64,000 nucleotides of DNA from Prevotella sp. (lineage in GTDB: Bacteria > Bacteroidota > Bacteroidia > Bacteroidales > Bacteroidaceae): the NCBI GenBank assembly GCA_024680755.1, contig JAILBT010000006.1:1-64000 (forward strand), written 5' to 3'. A program made the translations under genes and the position numbers. The notes under the pieces were generated by a model, which was not told where the DNA came from, did no database searches, and saw nothing but the letters and a program-made list of their open reading frames with translations. Positions 31,301-40,600 of the stretch are shown one piece after another (the first letter of the stretch is position 1; every line of letters begins with the position of its first letter).

Positions 31301-34300
31301 TCCACGGCATCGCTCCCACCGAGACATCTACGCTATACGTGAGCCGCGAGTCGGACATCTACGACCTGTCGAAGGAGAAGATCATCACCGTCATCTATCA
31401 GTACGACTACGAGGAGACCGACACCAGGGGCAACGTCACGCCCATCAGCGAACGCCACATCGTGAACATACACCTGCAGTTCAAGAGCGGCATACCCATC
31501 GTCGAAGACATCAAGGCCCCAGAGATTGTCCTGCCGGGCGACAACGTCTCGCTGCGCGAGCCTAACGTCACGCCCGGTGCCTACGAGGTGACGGGCGGCG
31601 GCTGGGAGCTGTTCGAGAACATCGACGATGCCGAGAGCCACACCAACGGCATCGAATACTCGCCCAACTTCGACCCACTCTACTGGTATCAGGACGGCTA
31701 CCTCGTGGCCTACTATGCCAAGACATACCTGGGCAAGACATACTCTAACACCGTGAAGCTGGGCGTGGCAAACTATCACGACCTGAAGCGCGTGATGGAC
31801 GACAAGCTGAACCACTACTACATAGACAACGAGCAGGTGAAGCGCGAGCCCAAGATCTACATCAACGACTACAGCGCTGCAGGACAGAACGGCCTGAAGC
31901 TCTTCAGCGACCTCATCGACCTGACCCACGGCAAGCCCCTCGACGGCCACACGCCGCTGCAGCGCACCGCCGCCGACGTGACGAAGAAGCCCATGCGCGG
32001 CGGCAAGTACCTGGAGTTCTTCCTGCGGGCCAACCAGAGCGCACCCGCCGCAGAACCAGGCAGTCCTGACACATGGACGCCCATAGCCGACGGCGACGGC
32101 GAGTGCTTCAGCGGCACACTGCACGGCGACGGATACACCGTCAGCGGTCTGGCAGGCTCGCTCTTCGGTCACCTCTGCGGCGACGTGTACAACCTCGGCG
32201 TCACAGGTACCTTCACATCAGCCGGCATAGCCGACACGGGCGAAGGATACATGGAGAACTGCTGGATAGCCTCGACAGCGGCCACGGGACCCGCCGCCGA
32301 CACCAAGCCCCTGTTCGGCAACCCGTCGCGCGAGGGCGACAACGCGGTACAGATGGTCAACTGCTACTATCTCGAGGACGACGATGCCGCAGCCAAATAC
32401 ACCCCACACAGCGGCACACACGGCACAGCCACACGCATGACGGCACAGGCCTTCTACAACGGACAGGTGGCCTACAACCTGAACGGCCACTACCTGAACA
32501 GGCGCTACGACATGGCCACGGGGCTGACCACCACCGACCCCCGCCACGGCAACCAGCAGTATGTTGCCGACCGCCTGAGATACGGCGACTTCATCTACGC
32601 CGCCGGAACGATACCCGAGACGGCCGAACCACGCCTGCTGACAGATGCCGACGGCAATCCCGTGACAGACGCGGAAGGCTATCCGAGCTATGCACCCATC
32701 TGGCCCGACGACTACATCTTCTTCGGACAGATGCTCACCTACGGCCACAAGGACGACCGCGCACACCAGCCGCTGCCCGCCCACATCAACAAGAGCGGCG
32801 GACTGCTGACCACCCGCGCCACAGCGGTCAACCGCGTCTGCCGCGCACCGGCCTATTTCCGCTCGGCACAGATGGGCGTGGCACACTACAACCCGGGAGC
32901 CGTCTTTGCGGCTCAGTCGGCAGACAAGACGCACAGCGTCTATCCCGGCATGACAGCCATCGACTTCACCGGACACGACGACATCGACTGGACACGCGGC
33001 GCTGTCAGTCCTGTAGGTGGCCAGGCCAACGCCACCACGTTCTTTTACCCGCCACTGTTAGACAACGACGGGCTGACCGGCTTCACCAACGCCGACCTGA
33101 CCAAGAACCTGCTGACATACACACCGGGCCCGTCAGACCTCTCCGAAGCCGACACCAAGACCTACTCCGTGGTGCGCACAGCCCTGAGCGAACCGGCATA
33201 CACCGAGACAGCACCCGACACCTATCGCACCGTGGCCGAACAGTCGGTAGGCAGTATCCACGGACACCATGTGGTGAAGACAGGCACCGACGACGACGGG
33301 GCCGACATCTACACCGCCACGAGCGACCACCTGCTGGTGGACCGTCAGGACTTCAACGCGCCCATCAGCTATACCTTCGACGGCAGCCACCGCATGTACT
33401 ACCAGCGCACGCCCGACACCTACGCCGCCTTTGGCCCCGCCGGCACGACTCAGGGCTGGGAGGGCATCAGCCTGCCCTTCACCGCCGAGCTGGTCACGAC
33501 ACAACAGAAGGGCGAGATAACGCATTTCTACCGCTGCGGGGCAGACCCCGACAAGGGTTCCATAGGCCACGAATACTGGCTGCGCGCCTTCGCCGGCGAC
33601 GTGACACAGAAGAAAGACGACCAGGGCAATGCCATCAGCGGTGTCTATGAGGCCGCCTTCGCCTACCCAACCGCCGCACCCGGCAGCAACGCCGACAAGA
33701 CCGTGACAAACACCTTCCTGTGGGACTACTACTACGCGTGGAACACGCGGCGCGACCTGAACAGCGACACCTACCAGCAGTACTATCAGGCCGACGACGA
33801 CGGCACGGTGGCTACCTACCCCGCATACGCCTTCGCGCAGGGTGCCACACCATATATCGTCGCCTTCCCCGGCGCAGACTACTACGAGTTTGACCTCAGC
33901 GGACAGTTCCGTCCATCGACGGCAGCCTCAGAACAGCCCAGGCAGCTCGAGCGTCAGGTCGTCACCTTCGCCTCGCCCACCGGCACCACCATCGGCGTGA
34001 GCGACAACGAGCGCGGCACCGATGGCGACGGCTACGCCTTCCGCACCAACTATCTGACGCAGACCTTCCCCGCCGGCACCGCCGACACCTACACCATGAA
34101 CGCCGAAGGCACAGCCTACACGCTGGTTCCCACCGCAAGCGCCGACCCGGCCGCACCCGTAGCCCCGGCCACCGTCATGCCCTTCCGTCCCTATTTCGTC
34201 AAGACAGCGGCAGGCGGCCGCGAGTCGCGAAGCATCGTGTTCAGCGACGATGACGACGCCACGCTCACGCCCCACGCCGGCAGCAAAACCGGCGGTTCGC

Positions 34301-34518
34301 TCAACGTCAGTGCACGCCGCCATGCCATCGTGGTAAGCTCGACCCTCGCCACAACCGCCGAGGTGCGTATCACGAATCTCGCCGGCGCCACCGTCGCCGT
34401 CTTCACGATAGCCCCGGGCCAGACCGTCGAGACGCGCACCACCTTCCCCGGCGTCTATGTGGTCAACGCCCCCGAAGCCCACCTGCGCGGCAAGAAGCTA
34501 CGCGTGGGCGACAGGTAA
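22318..34518 (+). CDS. Giant secreted repeat protein (4066 aa): GGG-type predicted beta-solenoid, second repeat region, GLUG-like region, T9SS-like C-terminal domain
   Basis: Signal peptide ...CLPAQPVLA; repeated NVYGGGN/IFGGG/IYGGC; C-terminus VRITNLAGATVAVFTIAPGQTVETRTTFPGVYVVNAPEAHLRGKKLRVGDR. Confidence 0.85.
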   Translation: MNRHLTITEALSALTLLCLPAQPVLAGDDDVPAELTIGGNVYGGGNAGNTGGNTRVTIYGGDLGRVFGGAAQANVGGNSCVDIDGEHASSYIVIDNVYGGNDIAGTIGASTTLTKTMPFTPAVNKPAVGTEGDDDYVPPTVLVDNTWSTFVRTSTRTTDPEKIYIGQLYGGGNGDYDYTTDHVGQTAPDLSKTYLELLGGSIVNAFGGGNMATVTDNVVIHLNNPSTPVSNIYVKDGREVSPGTAGSADLLTEERFKRMGFNYKFTYPKSGEFQISNLFGGNNKVDMAVRPEWSLMDGRVRNLYSGGNEGRMTSQEGLLMQIAEGSTLTVDNVYGGCRKADVRPLYRDTGTPVPKEAIKLDPNPYKIPDGFAARVRVLGGNVNNVYGGNDISGDVYGGNTVGIYTTIHGNVYGGGNGSYAYTDNKRLKDDLLWRDFYYDPSAIKGRQAGGDFTQTESVEALNTYRPNAEQVSIRIAGTAAKPTIVEGAIYVGGNSATLESYTSEGVPTAELKIGSYAIADKVFLGNNGENMVDASADGVLVKYAGGVEMADGTHIDDFSSLDLTQADIFSKYMEGCAMKIIPSITFDTYPREPVSYLPHTSLFGSFYCGGNVGSMLFNGKTTINFDHEIVIFDKVVGGCNNANVPVQTATVDGVAGTQLNARYEGGFLTPGSAGPTVGDDTPIADKLELNLSKLRIEPKRWIGTKDAQGNYTSYSLDAQGNRQLEWNTIAATEGSVSLFTDVANGTRTGTPNADDLKRRLQGGNIYGGCYSSGHIDGNVTLNISGTVIDRTKVFDRVTSGSDKMYVNIEKKDFVINESNSGVILDLQGMDPLGRALNVFGGGKGKETEVWGSTTVNLTRGYVFQIFGGSEDGAIGRGTWNADTRRYDYADTYDPRFSCTINMHSAASGAARTTGENVETSNMADVEFIYGGGFEGPVLGDTHVYLGNGRVFNSFAGSCNADIWGHTETYIGLALDANGAEVAGFPWVRDNTYGGNDLGGTVWNRADASFAHRLSPYMQAADMQAKMYGYSVPEGQDTGTTPALTAAAYTEYRSGRVENIFGGCYGDYDYASTGSYAAYNAGKPYMHDTFVNFRPVQRSGNSVSRVFGAGQGHAKGVNNDVAIDKMQDRSYVLIDIPNDETNPFETTEVFGSGSWCGLGMRAALPPVKADAEGDADFALRCDTYQAGVSRDYSAVIDLFRGTIGNVYGGSFTEGLTRRTVVNVPSVSTITAANLFGGAYGADPFYPCDVYEAQVNYHSAAATVEGNIYGGNNMADRTLYGQVNVSVPVWQNRAKGYKATIYGGGFGVNSWSQYTEVNLLSGADVFEVYGGGEQGRVINVPSLLKWQKDVKSSDASLDLFMYGYPENGLSNMLARPAMLDGTSRFNTNVHIHEGAYVSNYAYGGGLGDSTVVSSGDVMGTTYIDLLGGRVKKDIYAAGTQGAVRDYYGVKAGFTDIAGNAVAGFTASANVYLKGGACRNVYGGGWAGAVGKHDGIERKTTVNGKEVTYYDYLPAPTTADIPGETHVTIGDLDGTSFVNGIPTVERNAYGGGEGGPVWGTTYTTLNRGYIGYRYFSSQDEADTEADLKGYSDGGGYYQEKLHDETWDGDGTNRLIDSGNIFGGGYIDNSSVDASYVKMYGGHVRNALFGGGEIAAVGRGVIHASGPDNSIRTLHGIYKAGKTNLEMFDGHVHRNVFGGGRGYNNLGKGGRLYSDGYVFGQTEVHVHGGEIGTEEGIAQGHGNVFGGGDIGYVYSAYEIDGTLYKGKKSGTRYDDGDEGYYYKHNGTAFVDDAGNALGAKAEKIMTEDCRVLIEPHCKATAAVTIDGTTYAKGDFIPTTQLNKLGNKNADKTIWDKIDPAGIVIHNAVFAGGNTSSGSSAVYANATTIFGNATASVNDVYHRDLISLGTNHVGGIYGDGNLTFVDGYRGLNITNYGTDYYSIDKEITIEQYHNLPPREAAYYEQRYKCIKECTDDDGTTYRPKNDDDPNSRASTLTADDILLLFKDGKNTTGMIVDGKPNAEYWTENGVLPVYAGRPMNTIQRADFCGVFGSRMVMQGAQDRVPEIVDYTNYTINRVREVSLNKKLSVIAADEADKEKKQHGNYFGIYNIVNYLGALTSDVNFGDAGDGKDKGDCGTGDTRTTDNKTTDAYEPEYDGQTFFGWKRSHIKDRTRNNGNSHNKVALASGVYLELTTEKSTGTGLREKDWGYITGVVELDLINVQPGIGGGFVYAKNVHGKRTATGLTHLTVGTLNADAVSRRQYRYSTQDSEKDEWQSSGNFVHSTQTIIDDCYNVSGKYKGGDDVAMPAHYWYIKGFVYVYDQYISAYTGSPNAYSKSVDIPLTITAASHGTMKLLNVQPNKYAFKKNSETELNEGGKLIINDVTYVKNDPISYWDWYLLSAAERGLFEDRTYVVNEDCWIGDTKYAAGKVLNESSYNTLRDNHPTVQVLADDGVTKRTADFDFVFRSSNNLSHDTGYILTYRVNNPKEWNTWYTEQNDAHHSETPREKNQTGGDDYDNGPTYRLKGDTGSLLGQRYYEESNVISKTVVDTYHDVTVEHADAIPTNDENDPGYDETKRQAKFQQAYVITERVSVEETTTGGTSTHHLNPGAIVSEDYRTAHSLTASSVPAYIATSTIQLNSTEYIYMNSKMSETEKQGYIDRTTAEMRELLPVEKISDTDLAAITKMEDLTSSQLSGLTYEQQKRLAQLINIRADIKANIVLAYYCTEPGLYGGNYYEAGKNYRGLEAWSSMSAADRKQFAFNYDALDLLIDPSFKGTVGEKWQYDGWNTSTDKPFATRAEAETNPAQYSLERHVDYTASYEGDGPLTLDTAVPVIGQAEPKTTLTAGDELTRETYESIPNEQRHYTTIDVKEAGDYYVVNTSFQIGNSSYAVGTTISHDDYRGLNDADKPYVTKFGFTAAQANQKFYYCREPYTIRTDAYGTSVTAQSVTATKGEGTDAVNASVSGSYAAGTTVPTGLVIDETTYDALVTKNLQKDFTIHGIAPTETSTLYVSRESDIYDLSKEKIITVIYQYDYEETDTRGNVTPISERHIVNIHLQFKSGIPIVEDIKAPEIVLPGDNVSLREPNVTPGAYEVTGGGWELFENIDDAESHTNGIEYSPNFDPLYWYQDGYLVAYYAKTYLGKTYSNTVKLGVANYHDLKRVMDDKLNHYYIDNEQVKREPKIYINDYSAAGQNGLKLFSDLIDLTHGKPLDGHTPLQRTAADVTKKPMRGGKYLEFFLRANQSAPAAEPGSPDTWTPIADGDGECFSGTLHGDGYTVSGLAGSLFGHLCGDVYNLGVTGTFTSAGIADTGEGYMENCWIASTAATGPAADTKPLFGNPSREGDNAVQMVNCYYLEDDDAAAKYTPHSGTHGTATRMTAQAFYNGQVAYNLNGHYLNRRYDMATGLTTTDPRHGNQQYVADRLRYGDFIYAAGTIPETAEPRLLTDADGNPVTDAEGYPSYAPIWPDDYIFFGQMLTYGHKDDRAHQPLPAHINKSGGLLTTRATAVNRVCRAPAYFRSAQMGVAHYNPGAVFAAQSADKTHSVYPGMTAIDFTGHDDIDWTRGAVSPVGGQANATTFFYPPLLDNDGLTGFTNADLTKNLLTYTPGPSDLSEADTKTYSVVRTALSEPAYTETAPDTYRTVAEQSVGSIHGHHVVKTGTDDDGADIYTATSDHLLVDRQDFNAPISYTFDGSHRMYYQRTPDTYAAFGPAGTTQGWEGISLPFTAELVTTQQKGEITHFYRCGADPDKGSIGHEYWLRAFAGDVTQKKDDQGNAISGVYEAAFAYPTAAPGSNADKTVTNTFLWDYYYAWNTRRDLNSDTYQQYYQADDDGTVATYPAYAFAQGATPYIVAFPGADYYEFDLSGQFRPSTAASEQPRQLERQVVTFASPTGTTIGVSDNERGTDGDGYAFRTNYLTQTFPAGTADTYTMNAEGTAYTLVPTASADPAAPVAPATVMPFRPYFVKTAAGGRESRSIVFSDDDDATLTPHAGSKTGGSLNVSARRHAIVVSSTLATTAEVRITNLAGATVAVFTIAPGQTVETRTTFPGVYVVNAPEAHLRGKKLRVGDR
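34290..34518 (+). other. T9SS type A-like C-terminal sorting domain of the 4066-aa protein
   Basis: Pattern V-R-I-T-N-L-A-G...GVYVVNA...KKLRV resembles Por secretion C-terminal domains. Confidence 0.65.
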
Positions 34519-34526
34519 ACTCCACG

Positions 34527-34602
34527 ACACACACAACACACACAACACACACAACACACACGACACACACGACACACACATTAACACACATTAACACACA
34601 TA
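34527..34602. repeat. A/C-only tandem repeat (ACACACAAC / ACACACGAC / ACACACATTA) abutting the next ATG
   Basis: Direct reading between the giant genes. Confidence 0.9.
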
Positions 34603-34603
34603 C

Positions 34604-37600
34604 ATGTCACAAGTCGATACCAAAGGATACATACTGCGCCACGCCATCATGCTCACCTTCGCACTGACCACGGCTCCACTGTGCCTACGCGCCCAAGAAC
34701 CCGTGGAGAACGGCGAATACTACCTCATCCAGAATGAGAACAACGATAAGATGTACTACCTGTTGCCCGCAAGCCACCAATTCTGGCAAGGCAACACCGC
34801 CACGCCCTACCTGCGCACTGCGATGACAGCACGCGAGACCTCGGTGTTCCGCATAGAACGTGATGACCATGATGACAAGACCTGCTACCGCTTCACACAT
34901 GCGGTAACAGGAAAATATATAGTCTGGCAAGGTGCCGTCAGCAAAGATGACAACGCTGTCATCCACCTTGAGACTATTGCAGACCTGAATTCCTACGCCA
35001 ATCGTGACAATCTGAGATTCCGCCTTATAAAATCGACCAACAACAATTACGCCATCGTACACTATGGACTGAAGGAAGGAATCGGCGAGAATAATTCATG
35101 GAATCCCTTCGGAACTAACGACCACACGACCCGTGGACGTATAGGTATATGGAAATCAAGCGATGATGCCTCGTCGCGCTGGATATTCGTCAAGACCACG
35201 GCTCCTGTGACAGTAAGCTATAACAATGGCGGCTCACCCACCTTCACCGCCACATGCACCGATGGCGCTGCCACAATCTATTACACCACCGACGGCACTG
35301 ACCCCACCACGTCAGACACCCGCACGGCCTATTCAGGAGCTGTGTCGGCCTCGGGCGTGGCCCTGTTCCGCGCCACGGCAGTAAAGGCCGGTTGCCAGAG
35401 TGTAAGCTACGATGCTTTCAACCCGGACATACGGTTCCTCTTTGAGCATGTGCAAAGCCCAGGCTTCTACATACTGCCTCACAGCGACGGAAGCAAACTG
35501 AACGTCAACAGCCTGGCACGTCCCTCGGCCGCATGGACGCTGGAGGATGCCGGCACCTTGGATGGAATACAGTATTTCTATCTGCATCTGGCCGATGCCA
35601 GTGTGAACAAGTATCTGCATTACGCCGGTGGAAACGGAGGTGCTCTGACGTTGAAGGCCACCAACGATGGCAGCAACAACTATAAGTTCCGTTTCGACTA
35701 TGACTCAAACTCAGGCACCTACCACATCTGCCCGATGGTCAACCCGTCGAACATGCTGCGGAAGAATACCAACGACGATGGCACTAAGACACTTTATACT
35801 ATGGCAGAGACGGACGTAAGCAAAATGCATCAAGCACGCCAGTCAACAGATGTCCAGTGGAAGCTTCTGCCCATGACCTCGCTGCCCGTTGCTCCTCCCT
35901 TCGACCTGTCGGACAACACCAGCACACATGCCTACCGAATAAAAAATGCAGCCTACACGAGCTATTGCCTCATTCCACCGCGTGGACCAGTGGGCAACAT
36001 TCAATACGCCACTGCGCTCAACAACAGCGAAAACTACACCATCTGGCTGTTCAAGGATGCCGGCAGCGACCAATGGCTGCGCTACTACTACATAGTCAAC
36101 GCCTTCACGGGCCAGTACCTGTACTACCGCGAAGCCGTGTCTTCTGGCGAAAAAGAGAGGGCTTTCAACACCAAGCCCCACACCGGCAGCGAGACGGGAG
36201 AAGAGGAGGACCGCTTCCAGTTTGCTGTGGCCAACACCGTCGCACCCGCCAACAGCTACTACCTGACGCCCAAGCTGATGCGCTATGAGAACGACGGCGT
36301 GAATTACCGTCTGATAAGGCGCGATGGCGGCAATCCGCTCAAGCTGAACACCCAACGCAGCGACAATGCACACAAATGGATTATCGACGATGCGGGCCTC
36401 GTCGCCCCACCCGTCATCACCATGAGGGCTTCAGACAACAAGGTGGAGTTTACTTGTGCCACGCCCGGTGTGACATACTATTATGAGACCGGCAACACCA
36501 CCCCCACCACCAGCAGCACCGCATACACCGAGCCCTTTGACATAGGCACCAACGTCACAACCATCAAGGCCATAGCCGTGAAGGATGGTGTCAGCTCGGT
36601 AGTGACAACCTTCGCGGTCAGTGTATTCACCGGCAGCAGCTACCAGTTCCGGATATACAACAACGAGTCGAGCTATTTCTTCGTCACATCTCTGGGCAAC
36701 ACCGAGACCGAGGGTGCACGTGTCACCACCACCAACCTGCCAGAAGCCGACATTTCCTGGCATGTGATGGACGGCGGCATTGTGGATGGGGTGCAGTATT
36801 ACCACTTTGTCAGCGACAACGATGGAAGCTACATGGCCTGCGACAACGACAAGATATGTATGAAGTCGGCAGAGACCTTTGCAGCTGCCACCGGCAACGA
36901 CGTCAACAAGTATCGCTTCAGAATTACGCGCTCAGTCACTGACACTGGCGCGGATGCCACTGGCTTCATGATTCTGCCCTTCCCGAAGCCTGCAAGCGGC
37001 TTCCGCAAGGTCAGCCACGACAACACCGACCCTATAGTACTCTCGGCCTCAGACAAGCCCGAACAACTGTACAACGACCAGTCGAGATGGAGGTTTGCAG
37101 CAATGGCCAAGCCCTACAGCATGAGTTACCTGACAGCACTTGACGCCTCGCTCGTGACGGGTGCTACCGATTGTCCAAAACCATTTCTCGTCCAGAACAA
37201 GGGCAATTCATCGTCCTTCCTTACTCCTGACGAGACAACGGGCAACCCAGCCGATGCCGTAGCAGACGGTTCATATCAGGAATGGTATATAGTGCATGCA
37301 GGCAACGACAGCTGGTCACGCTACTACTATCTGCGCAACTGCGCCACAGACGAATATCTCTCGTTCAGCGGCACGGCCGGGCAGGATAACGTCAACGGCT
37401 TTACCACCGTCACAACAGGCTCGCCCACCGATGCCTGCAAGTTCATGATTGTCAAGACGGCCAACCACAACGGAGGGACGTCGTACAACATCGTTCCAAA
37501 GGCTCTCAAAAATCTGCGCAACCAGGCGCGAATCAGTATGCATACAGGAGGATCCCACCTCTCGTGCGGAAACAGCCGCAACAACGCTAACGCGCAGTGG

Positions 37601-40600
37601 ATGTTTGTTTCCACCATATTCCTGTTCGCTCCACCAGTAATCACCAAGGACGAAGAAACCTCCACGATAACCATCACAGCCGAGGCTGGCGCAACCATAC
37701 GATATGCCGGTTACGACGTTCCATCAGACGAACCAGAGCTGACGCCATCTTCGGGCGGCAGTGTCTATTCGGCTCCTTTCACCTCGACCCATCTCTACTA
37801 CAAGGCCATAGCATACCGCTGCACGGACGAGAGCGACGTGTCTGACCCCACCATTTTCGGCCGAACTGCCAGTCCGGTCATCACATACGACTACTCCACC
37901 GAGCTTGTCACCATCGAATGTGCCACAGCCGGAGCCACAATCTACTATACCACCAACGGCGACACGCCCACTACTGCTTCAACACAGTACACTGCGCCCT
38001 TCACACTGAGCAGGGACAATCCCGTGGTTATCAAGGCCATCGCAGTCTTTCACAATGAAGAGTCAGACGTTGCCATCTTCAATCAGATGCCAATCCTTGT
38101 CGTTTCGTCGGATGACATAACAGACATGACAGCCTACTATCTCCTCAGCCCGAGTTTCACAGCATCCGAGCCCATCGGCAGTGAGGCCAGTCCCTTCATG
38201 GGAACCATCGACGGAGATTTCAATGACATCACCCTCAGCTGTCCACTCGTGGCATACGCCGAGGATGCCACCATAAAGAATGTCGTAGTAGCCTCGGCCA
38301 CAGTCAGCGGCAGTGGCAACATTGGCGCTCTGGTTTGCGAGGCTGCTGGCACAACGCACATATACAACTGCGGCGTACTCAGTCCTTACGATGCCAGCAC
38401 GCAGCAGTTCACATCCACCAGCACCGTCAGCAGCAGCAATGCAGCCGCGGGCGGACTCGTCGGCCACATCGCAGAAGGTAGCCAGGTTCGCGTAGTCAAC
38501 TGCTACAGCTATGCCAACGTGAGCGGCAGCACCCATGCGGCAGGAATCGTGGGCAACAATGAGGGAACCGTGGGCCTGGTCAGAATAGCCAACTGCATGA
38601 TGTACGGCAAGCTGACCGGCGGTACGGTCAAGTCGCCCGTCTATGCCGGCAACCACATCAGCAACGTGCAGAACTACAGCGAATACAACTACTGGCGCTA
38701 CCGTGCCTACACGACCGACGAGACGCCCTATACCGCCTATAACGACCAGTTGGCCATTGCAGACGATCGATGGCTGACGCGCTTCCCATTCTACCGCCAC
38801 ATACAGAACACCCACCGCGAGCTGGCAGCCTTCTTCCTCTTTGGAAACCCGGCACGCCCACAGGCTCCGTCGGCCGACAAGGTGGCCGAGATAGGCCACT
38901 GGGTGCTGAAGCCCAACGTGGCACCCTACCCTATCATCGAGGAATGGAAAACCAACACAGCCAAAACAACCGTAGATATCAATGCCAATTTGCCCAACAC
39001 CAAGGCAAGATATGCTGGCAAGAAGCTGGACGACATAACGGGTGATATGGTTTACAGAGGCGACGGCACGCAAGTGACGTCGATGGGTAGCGGCGGTATG
39101 CTGACCGTCAACTACACGATCAACGACGGCACCACCAACATCAGCGGCAGCGTCAGCCTGCCGATAACAGACATGGACACACTGCGCTACGACTACACCT
39201 GGGGCAAGGTGGTGTTGCCTTTCGCCAACGAGTTCAGCGACTGGCGCGACCGTGCCAATCCCGACTACAGCAAGGTCATAACGGGCTGGAAGATAACCAG
39301 CGTGACAGGCGGCACAGCAGGTGCCCTGGATGCCAACTACAACTTTGCCGACCGCGACTGCACAGCAAAGGACATCTATCATGCCACGAACAATCCATAC
39401 GTCTTTGCCCAGGGCGGCAACTATATCGTGCCATACGGCGTGACATCCATTTCCGTAGAAGCCAACTTTGCCAAAGCCTTCTACCTGAGCGACGGACGCG
39501 CCGACTTCGGCTATGATGCCAGCTACAAGAATCAGGTGAACCTCGGATGGTCTGTGTCCCCCTCATACCATGGACAGACGGTCTATACAAGCCTCGTCTC
39601 TCTGGTCTCGGTACTGTCTGAGGCCTCCAACCCCAACCAGCAGGCCATAGTACTTGTGGGTAACTACCACTACAACCAAGGCACCATCGGCGGCACAGTC
39701 TTTGCCACCAACAAGGCTGTTACCATCATGAGCGTTGACGACGACAACAACCAAGAGCCCGACTACGGCTGGTATTCATTCCACTCAAACGCCAACCGCT
39801 CAAAGGTCGCGCCCATGCGCTTCGACTTTGTTCCCAACATAGGCATGGGTATGGCCACGCGCGTAACGGGCAGCACGCCCAACCCATCGATAGGCATCTG
39901 GCACCTTCTCGGCTGGTTTGAAACGACCGAGACGGCACTCTGCCACATGAACGAGTGCGAGATCAACTCCGGCGTTTTCAACGCTGACGACAATGGTCAT
40001 GGCAACAACAGATGGGTAATCAACAGCGGCTTCTTCAAGCAGATTATTCGAGGTTTTGAGAAAGCCGACAACAAACTGAGCTACGTGCAGATTGGAGGCA
40101 ACGCATACGTGGAGCAATACTACCCCAGCGACCACATCACAAAGAACCTTGTCACAAAATTGCGTCCCACCATCGTCACAGGAGGCGAGATTGAGGACTG
40201 CTTCATGACCGGCAACCACGGCTCAGCCGAGGGCAGCAACATTCAGTTCTGGTGTGCTGGAGGAAAGATACACAAGTATCTGTCGGCATTCACCACCAAT
40301 CCCACAACGGCCAACGTCAACGTCACGGCCAAGGTTGACCACGCCCTGATAAGCCGTTTCTTCGGTGGAGGCACCTCAGCATCTGCTCGGATTACCGGCA
40401 ACATAAACGTCACGATGAACAACAGTAAGGTTGATTTCTACTGTGGCGGACCGGAGTTTGGCGACATGTCGAGCGGCAAGGCTGTCACCACCACGGCCAA
40501 AGGCACCACGTTTGGCGAATACTACGGAGCAGGCTTCGGCGGCACTTCGCTGACCACGATCTATAAGGTCGAGCAGTCAGACTTCGCATTCCCAAGCGCC

